Source: an uncultured Bacteroidota bacterium
GTDB taxonomy: Bacteria; Bacteroidota; Bacteroidia; Chitinophagales; Chitinophagaceae
Assembly (NCBI GenBank): GCA_902826165.1
Contig: CADEDV010000002.1
Location: 199,467-236,353 of the forward strand
Length of the DNA stretch: 36,887 nt
Direction: 5' to 3'
Part shown: piece after piece, positions 32,527-36,887 of the stretch
Layout of the letters: every line of letters begins with the position of its first letter
Position numbering within the stretch: position 1 is the first letter of the stretch
Notes under the pieces: generated by a model
The model's input: the letters and a program-made list of their open reading frames with translations, nothing else
The model's database searches: none
What the model was told of the DNA's origin: nothing
Program-made: the position numbers and the translations under genes

Positions 32527-33909
32527 CTATTGCACCGACTCCATTACCAATACCCAATCATTACCGTTTTGTTTTTTACCGGGGGGATCAAATATTTGCT
32601 TCCGTTTATTGGCAAAAGTTCCTATCCCCTGGTATTGACCGGTGCGGGGATCATACCAGCTGCACATGATCTTATTGCCGCCTAGTTTTCCCATATTGAC
32701 AGGTACGCTTCTTCCATTGCAGGTATATACAAATGCATAATTAGTTCCGCTGAAAGCAGCCAGGTAATAATAGCGTTCGCCCTGGTTACTGATGAGGCCT
32801 TGATCGGGTTTGCCCGATAAGATATCTTGGGAGAGCATGAGTTTTTTGAGAAACTGCATCTGTGTGGCGCCTTTGGATAAGATACCCTGTTCCCAGGTGG
32901 TTGTTACACCATAAGCTCCTTTGGGTTCATGGGCTTTCCGGAATTGCATCACCGCATTTTCACCATAGGTAAATCCAGCCCCACCGGCAAACACACTCCA
33001 ATATGCATAGCGCCGGATATCAGCATCCGTCCAGCGGGTTTGCAAACTATCATGCAGCCCATGCGGAATATTTTCATAGGAAGGTTCTGCATCCAATACG
33101 GGTTTTACAGGCTGTCGCTGGTAATCCTGGTTGATGAAACGCCAGTTGTCTTCTCCAAAATGAAACTGATCGCCGGCTGTTGTATCCTGTGCATAATCTT
33201 TATGACCACTTTGTACCATATTAAAATCCAGCCAGTCTTTATCATGAAACCAAACCGAAGAACTATAACGGCCTCTTGGATGAAAGCTTTGTAAGTGTTT
33301 CGTGTCTTCTTTATGGAATGTTTCACCAAGCGTATTCCATATCTCCATTTCCACATCGCCTTTCAGGTCGCCACCATTGATCCAAACGATATTCGGTTTG
33401 TCCTTAAACCTGTTCACTAAAAAACGGGCATAGCTTTCCGCTTGTGGCTTAGTGATCAGTTTGGCTTTTACATTACTGCCCCATACCGCCACCATCCCGG
33501 TATACATATTCCGTTTGGCGGCTTCATCAATGATGAAACTCACATGATCCCAGTAATCATAATCTTCCTCACTGGCAATCGCATTGCCGCTTGTCACCTT
33601 TGGTTGGGATACATCTTTATTAATAAATGCTGAATCACCGTATACATTCACGGCATTTTTCAGGTCATGCAGCACCATCACCTGTATCATATTAAAACCC
33701 TGTGCCTTTCTTATATCCAGGTATTTTATCGCTTCTTCCCTGCTGCATTTTACAAATAATAACCAGCCGGTATCGCCCAGCCAGAAAAAAGGCTTGCCAT
33801 CTGCAGTAATGAAATAACGGCCTGATTTAGACACAGCCAGCGGTTGCGGTTGTGCCATGCCTTGCAGCGAGAGTAATAAAGCAGCAATAAAAAGAATTAA
33901 CCTGGGCAT
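32527..33909 (-). CDS. GH140/DUF4038-type exported glycosidase
   Basis: This 460-aa protein has a signal peptide (about residues 1-19, GMAQ) and a TIM-barrel of the DUF4038/GH140 type, a family that includes apiosidases active on rhamnogalacturonan II. Recognisable parts are DGKPFFWLGDTGW (37-49), the acid/base-bearing WINGGD (176-181, Asp181) and the likely nucleophile Glu275 in DAEPSYEN. The C-terminal about 80 residues form a small beta domain (CSWYDPRTGQ). No SusC/SusD pair or other pectin enzymes are nearby, so the substrate stays open. Confidence 0.88.
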   Translation of the reverse strand: MPRLILFIAALLLSLQGMAQPQPLAVSKSGRYFITADGKPFFWLGDTGWLLFVKCSREEAIKYLDIRKAQGFNMIQVMVLHDLKNAVNVYGDSAFINKDVSQPKVTSGNAIASEEDYDYWDHVSFIIDEAAKRNMYTGMVAVWGSNVKAKLITKPQAESYARFLVNRFKDKPNIVWINGGDLKGDVEMEIWNTLGETFHKEDTKHLQSFHPRGRYSSSVWFHDKDWLDFNMVQSGHKDYAQDTTAGDQFHFGEDNWRFINQDYQRQPVKPVLDAEPSYENIPHGLHDSLQTRWTDADIRRYAYWSVFAGGAGFTYGENAVMQFRKAHEPKGAYGVTTTWEQGILSKGATQMQFLKKLMLSQDILSGKPDQGLISNQGERYYYLAAFSGTNYAFVYTCNGRSVPVNMGKLGGNKIMCSWYDPRTGQYQGIGTFANKRKQIFDPPGKKQNGNDWVLVMESVQ

Positions 33910-33994
33910 GATTAAATATACTGCTTATTCTCAAGGAAGGGATAAAACGGGAAAGGCGGTTTTATTAGTACTAATCTGCAGCCGGTAAAAAAAA

Positions 33995-34288
33995 TTAACT
34001 GCTCCGTTTCTTATCCGGGTTTTGACGGTACATGAATACACTGTAGATAACAATCACATGATCGAAAGCTTCATATACTACTGTGTAGGGGAACCTGTCC
34101 AGTGTACCTTGTCTTACAGGTTTTTCATAATAAGAATAGGTGCCGGGGTTTCGTTGCAGGGAAGTATAGAAAATTTCCAGTTCCAACAGGAATTCAGCAC
34201 CCAATCCATCCCTTTGTACTTCATACCAATCGTATGCTTCAATAATTTCAAGTGCAGCAAGCGGCCTGATCTCAATCTTATAAGCCAT
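33995..34288 (-). CDS. ParE/RelE-superfamily toxin
   Basis: This 97-aa basic protein has the short ParE/RelE fold: an N-terminal strand YKIEIRPLAALEI, a helical hairpin with DWYEVQRDGLGAEFL, and end strands RFPYTVVYEAFDHVIVIYSVFMYRQNPDKK. ParE members poison gyrase; RelE members cut mRNA. ParE-like sequence features dominate here and the RelE catalytic residues are not evident. Its start overlaps the antitoxin gene by 11 bases, as is usual for type II pairs. Confidence 0.88.
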   Translation of the reverse strand: MAYKIEIRPLAALEIIEAYDWYEVQRDGLGAEFLLELEIFYTSLQRNPGTYSYYEKPVRQGTLDRFPYTVVYEAFDHVIVIYSVFMYRQNPDKKRSS

Positions 34289-34523
34289 TTCGCTTTTCTT
34301 TATTGACAGCTTTGTCCTTTACTTCATCCCAGCTCAGCGATGTGCCTTCTCCCTTCAGGTAATTGGCTCTTTCCTCCATCACCAGTTGCTTACGAAGATC
34401 AGCCGCATCTTCACTTTTCAGTTGTACATATTGTTTCGCCACACTTAATAAAGATTCCTTTTCTGTGGTTGTAAGCTTTGACCAGTATTGCATAAACTCA
34501 TTATCCAGGAGTGGGGCTGCCAT
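34278..34523 (-). CDS. Antitoxin of the ParE-type module
   Basis: This 81-aa acidic/basic helical protein precedes the toxin and overlaps it. It has a helical N-terminal part (LDNEFMQYWSKLTTTEKESLL) and a charged C-terminal tail (SLSWDEVKDKAVNKEK) of the type that wraps toxins. I do not recognise a standard RHH or Phd domain, so the DNA-binding mode is unknown. A perfect inverted repeat lies across its promoter, which suggests autoregulation. Confidence 0.8.
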   Translation of the reverse strand: MAAPLLDNEFMQYWSKLTTTEKESLLSVAKQYVQLKSEDAADLRKQLVMEERANYLKGEGTSLSWDEVKDKAVNKEKRNGL

Positions 34524-34528
34524 AAAAA

Positions 34529-34563
34529 GGTTTTCACAAATTTAATCTTTTCGGATGAAAACC
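34529..34563 (-). promoter_or_regulatory. Toxin-antitoxin promoter with overlapping operator
   Basis: GGTTTTCA (34529-34536) and TGAAAACC (34556-34563) are perfect 8-bp inverted arms. Between them, on the minus strand, TAAATTTG (34544-34537) is an exact TAnnTTTG -7 box, about 15 bases before the antitoxin ATG. Binding of a dimer to the arms would cover the promoter. No -33 TTG is seen, although T-rich DNA lies at about the right place. Confidence 0.6.
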
Positions 34564-34569
34564 CATTGC

Positions 34570-34595
34570 CCTGTTGCGTGTCACCACGCAACAGG
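34570..34595. terminator. Perfect 11-bp hairpin between the oxidoreductase and antitoxin genes
   Basis: CCTGTTGCGTG and CACGCAACAGG pair perfectly around TCAC. It is 27 bases past the stop of the minus-strand oxidoreductase gene and just upstream of the toxin-antitoxin operator, so it may insulate the two units. No T-run is next to it. Confidence 0.55.
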
Positions 34596-34622
34596 AGGCT
34601 GATCAGGACAGCATGATATGTT

Positions 34623-35723
34623 TTACTTCAGCCTTACCGTCTTCCCCTTTTTTGCTGATTGTTTGGCTGCATCCAGTATTTCCACCACGATCATATTATT
34701 TTCCAATGATGAAAGATCATACGGTGCTAATACAATTTCATTCCGGATCACCGCTGCAAAAAAACGAAAGGGATCATTATAGGGGGCGGGTCTTTCTTCC
34801 AGTTGATGCGCTGTTTCCTGAAAGCCATCATAGCCTTCGGCCATTCTTACTCTTAGTTTATTCCTGTTATCGGCATAGATCACTCCTTTGCTGCCATAGA
34901 CTTCCATATCCTTGCGGCCAATGGGCCAGTTCCAGGATGCCTGTATGGTTGCTTTGGAAGAATCATAGGCCAGCAGGATCGTTGCTTCATCATCTACTGC
35001 CGGGTTATTTTCCTTTTGAAATTGCTGGGTAATGGCAGTAACAGCTACCGGTCTTTTTCCTTTGTGTAACCAGGTGCTGATATTGGCACCATAACAACCA
35101 AAGTCGGTGATGGCTCCTCCGCCATTCTGCACCGGGTCGGTTAACCAGTCTAAGAATTCTTTATTGATACCGATCTTCTTAGGCCCGCGGTGACCATCCC
35201 TGATGATAAATTGACTGAGACGACCCACACTGTCTTGCTCCATCCACGCATAGGTTTGCTGCACGGTCGGGTACCAGGTGGTTTCATAATTGGTGAGCAG
35301 GTGTATCTTGTATCGCATTGCTAATGCTTGCATTTTTTTGGCATGCTGCATACTTACAGCAAGCGGTTTTTCCACCATCACATGAATGCCCAGCGGTGCA
35401 CAGGTCTCCACCACTTTTAAATGTTCATAGATGGTGCCGAAAGCCGTAACCGCTTCTGGTTTTGTTGCAGCGATCATTTCTTCCATCGTGGCAAACACGA
35501 TATCCATGGAAAAGCCATGCTGCTGACTATAGCGCAGGGCCAGTTCTTTATTGGGCTCCACGATACCCACGATGCTAAACTGATCATTCTTCGGGCTGCC
35601 GAGTATCCAGTGTACATGGGTATGTGTTAAACCCACTACGCCGAGCCGCACTGGTCCTTTTGCGTTTTGGGATTGTGCCGAACAGTAAAGAATGAACAGT
35701 AAGAAAGAAAGAAATGCTTTCAT
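34623..35723 (-). CDS. Gfo/Idh/MocA-family oxidoreductase with signal peptide
   Basis: This 366-aa protein has an N-terminal hydrophobic leader (about residues 2-18), then an NAD(P)-binding Rossmann domain (about 25-145) and the Gfo/Idh/MocA C-terminal domain. Landmarks are VRLGVVGLTHTHVH near the dinucleotide site, the catalytic-Lys motif EKP (118-120) and GGGAITDFGCYGAN. The leader has no twin Arg, so export would be by Sec, which is odd for a cofactor-binding enzyme. It may oxidise or isomerise a sugar derivative. A second possibility is that the leader is a membrane anchor. Confidence 0.88.
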   Translation of the reverse strand: MKAFLSFLLFILYCSAQSQNAKGPVRLGVVGLTHTHVHWILGSPKNDQFSIVGIVEPNKELALRYSQQHGFSMDIVFATMEEMIAATKPEAVTAFGTIYEHLKVVETCAPLGIHVMVEKPLAVSMQHAKKMQALAMRYKIHLLTNYETTWYPTVQQTYAWMEQDSVGRLSQFIIRDGHRGPKKIGINKEFLDWLTDPVQNGGGAITDFGCYGANISTWLHKGKRPVAVTAITQQFQKENNPAVDDEATILLAYDSSKATIQASWNWPIGRKDMEVYGSKGVIYADNRNKLRVRMAEGYDGFQETAHQLEERPAPYNDPFRFFAAVIRNEIVLAPYDLSSLENNMIVVEILDAAKQSAKKGKTVRLK

Positions 35724-35745
35724 GGTGCATGATTTTCATTACTGT

Positions 35746-35753
35746 TAAAAGTA
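35746..35753 (-). promoter_or_regulatory. Candidate -7 box for the oxidoreductase gene
   Basis: On the minus strand TACTTTTA is one mismatch from TAnnTTTG, with 22 bases to ATG 35723. It is the same octamer as that upstream of the kinase at 422. Confidence 0.3.
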
Positions 35754-35839
35754 CAATTATTCAGGCTGTCCCCGGCATCATTTACTTTCTAAAGGATCAG
35801 CAGTAACAGCACTCTCGTGTGGTTTCAAAACTTTTATTC

Positions 35840-36106
35840 TCTTCTTTACTTTTTTTCTTGACAAAAAAAGTAACAAAAAAGTCAAGGCAAACACGATGGC
35901 TCCGCCCGTTTTGCCATCCCGCCCATCTGTGTTGTGACGATGAGCGGAAATATAGTTTTCAGTCGTATTGTGAGAAAGAAGAACGAAGAGCCCCAGGCGT
36001 GATTTTCCGGGACTCCAATGACGCAGCAACTTCATTACTATACAAGTGAAGAGTAATGACATGAATTCAACGTGCAGCCCGGTTGAGCTGCACGTTGAAT
36101 TTTTTA
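35840..36106 (+). other. Structured non-coding stretch, possible repeat element or small RNA
   Basis: The 400-base gap 35724-36123 has no gene I can support. From 35840 it holds several paired elements: TTACTTTTTTT/AAAAAAAGTAA (35846-35856/35863-35873), CTTGAC/GTCAAG (35857-35862/35881-35886) that overlaps it and would compete, GATGGC/GCCATC (about 35894-35899/35913-35918), and TCATTACT/AGTAATGA (36032-36039/36052-36059). It ends in a plus-strand terminator at 36064-36106. Short stretches like the 35846-35886 T/A-rich palindrome with CTTGAC recur in many Bacteroidota genomes, in my memory, so a dispersed repeat is one explanation. A plus-strand RNA is another. Confidence 0.45.
36064..36106 (+). 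terminator. Very strong intrinsic terminator (15-bp perfect stem)
   Basis: AATTCAACGTGCAGC and its exact complement GCTGCACGTTGAATT pair around an 8-base loop and run into T6. The T-run lies on the plus-strand side, yet no plus-strand gene lies within about 3.5 kb upstream. It begins 18 bases past the stop of the minus-strand DUF3455 gene and may also end that transcript. Confidence 0.85.
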
Positions 36107-36123
36107 TTGCAGGATCATTCCTT

Positions 36124-36723
36124 CTATTTAGAAAAACGATACACAGCGGTATAAGGTATATCCGCTGTTTCATTGGCATGCAGGGGTGCCTGTGCCGGTG
36201 CTTTGCCACCCGTGGTGGCTATGCGCTGGATATACTGTACCTGGGCAAAAATGCTGGTGGCTGTTTTCCCGGCCCTGGGTTGCAGCAGCAGCCAGTCGAT
36301 ACTGTAGCCACCCGGTACGGAAGCTGTTTTGGCTGGCGAAAAATGCTGGGCGAAAACAGAATCGCCAGGAGATAATTCCCAGAAGGGACCGGCGCCATGG
36401 GTTCCTTTTTTTTTATTATCACTGTCAAAAAGATCGGCCTGCGGTGCCACGAAAACCCATTCATACGTTACAGGGTTGCTGCCTGCTTTTACCTGCGCCT
36501 TGTATTGCTGCACCCCTTTGGCAAAATAAGTGGCCAGTCTTGTGCTGCCGCTGACCGCAATATTGTGCGGAATTTGCAGTTGTTCACTTTGCGCAATTTG
36601 CCAGCTGGGTAATGTGTGGTCAACCGGGTTGCCGGGTTCATGGTCTTTTCCGCAGCTTATGACCAGGATAGCCAGCAGCGGCATTACGAAAAAGAGACTC
36701 CTTGTGTTGATTGTTTTGTTCAT
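36124..36723 (-). CDS. DUF3455-family lipoprotein
   Basis: This 199-aa protein has a lipobox (LVISC, Cys24) and a DUF3455 domain with the typical ATYFAKGVQQYKAQ, YEWVFVAPQADLFD, GTHGAGPFWE, IDWLLLQP and VQYIQRIATTGGKAP elements. The family is common in soil bacteria and fungi; its function is unknown. It has a near-perfect -7 box upstream at 36765-36772 and a strong terminator downstream. Confidence 0.9.
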   Translation of the reverse strand: MNKTINTRSLFFVMPLLAILVISCGKDHEPGNPVDHTLPSWQIAQSEQLQIPHNIAVSGSTRLATYFAKGVQQYKAQVKAGSNPVTYEWVFVAPQADLFDSDNKKKGTHGAGPFWELSPGDSVFAQHFSPAKTASVPGGYSIDWLLLQPRAGKTATSIFAQVQYIQRIATTGGKAPAQAPLHANETADIPYTAVYRFSK

Positions 36724-36764
36724 TGTTTAAGGTTTAATGGTTATGATCTGATCAGAAACGGCTG

Positions 36765-36772
36765 CAAAACTA
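36765..36772 (-). promoter_or_regulatory. -7 box for the DUF3455 gene
   Basis: TAGTTTTG on the minus strand is an exact TAnnTTTG match and is followed by C, as in the best Bacteroidota promoters. It leaves a leader of about 35 bases. No TTG stands at the standard -33 distance. Bases 36773-36887 show nothing else I can support. Confidence 0.4.
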
Positions 36773-36887
36773 TCGCCCTGCCGGTAACGGAGCTTTACTG
36801 ATGAGTTCAACTTTATGACTGGGAGGTTCAAACAATTGTTTGCGGGAAGTTGGCAGGAATGGTATGCAATGAAAATGGTCCGTGGGG

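Noticed and set aside
34574-35032. Plus-strand open frame of 152 codons opposite the oxidoreductase gene
   Set aside because: Antisense to a conserved Gfo/Idh/MocA gene and rich in His/Pro/Ser/Leu, typical of a shadow; it also begins inside a hairpin.
35778-36209. Minus-strand open frame of 143 codons over the structured gap
   Set aside because: It runs through the terminator stem and into the 3' end of the DUF3455 gene in a different frame; the peptide is low-complexity with no domain.

Overview
The window looks like a chromosomal stretch from a member of the Bacteroidota, most likely family Chitinophagaceae (inference from protein style, not from a marker gene). Supporting signs are a gliding-motility-type C-terminal sorting domain (CHU_C, type IX secretion), an HMA-like/AraC fusion regulator, many small Sec or lipoprotein genes, frequent GTG/TTG starts, AT-rich leaders without clear Shine-Dalgarno sites, and -7 boxes of the TAnnTTTG kind. 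I see no rRNA, tRNA, CRISPR array, transposase or phage gene.

Region 1 (1-9.7 kb) reads as a stress and envelope island. After a truncated DUF4846 lipoprotein come a membrane PAS sensor histidine kinase, a coiled-coil membrane protein, an AraC-type regulator with an N-terminal Cys-x-x-Cys HMA-like domain, a small TM/TPR-like protein, Dps, YceI, CsbD, a DUF5670 (lmo0937) mini membrane protein, a GH130 enzyme overlapping a GT4 glycosyltransferase fused to an alpha/alpha toroid, a lipoprotein and a cupin. A 12-bp direct repeat lies just upstream of the AraC gene.

Region 2 (9.7-15.4 kb) is a compact biosynthetic locus: soluble double-PAS histidine kinase, UbiA prenyltransferase, type III polyketide synthase with an intact Cys-His-Asn triad, SAM methyltransferase and FAD oxidoreductase, closed by a convergent second copy of the cupin. 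PKS + methyltransferase + flavoprotein parallels the Streptomyces srsABC phenolic-lipid operon; the UbiA enzyme is an addition. The FAD gene has no canonical start codon upstream of its Rossmann motif; one extra C in a C4 run would supply one.

Region 3 (15.7-28.6 kb) is mostly housekeeping and exported enzymes: small membrane protein, DbpA-like RNA helicase with DEFD in motif II, a 39-aa membrane peptide, NamZ-type exo-muramidase, dCMP deaminase facing a MazG-like hydrolase, THUMP-type rRNA methyltransferase, an exported protein of unknown function, a serine hydrolase, an S41 protease, a diacylglycerol-kinase-like lipid kinase, DUF3303, a secreted alpha/beta-barrel-like protein, and an NTF2-like protein divergent from an AraC regulator.

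Region 4 (28.8-36.9 kb) holds a type IX-secreted protein, an internally duplicated MORN-repeat protein, a GH140-like glycosidase, a ParE-type toxin-antitoxin pair with a clear promoter/operator, a signal-peptide-bearing Gfo/Idh/MocA oxidoreductase, a structured non-coding stretch ending in a 15-bp intrinsic terminator, and a DUF3455 lipoprotein.
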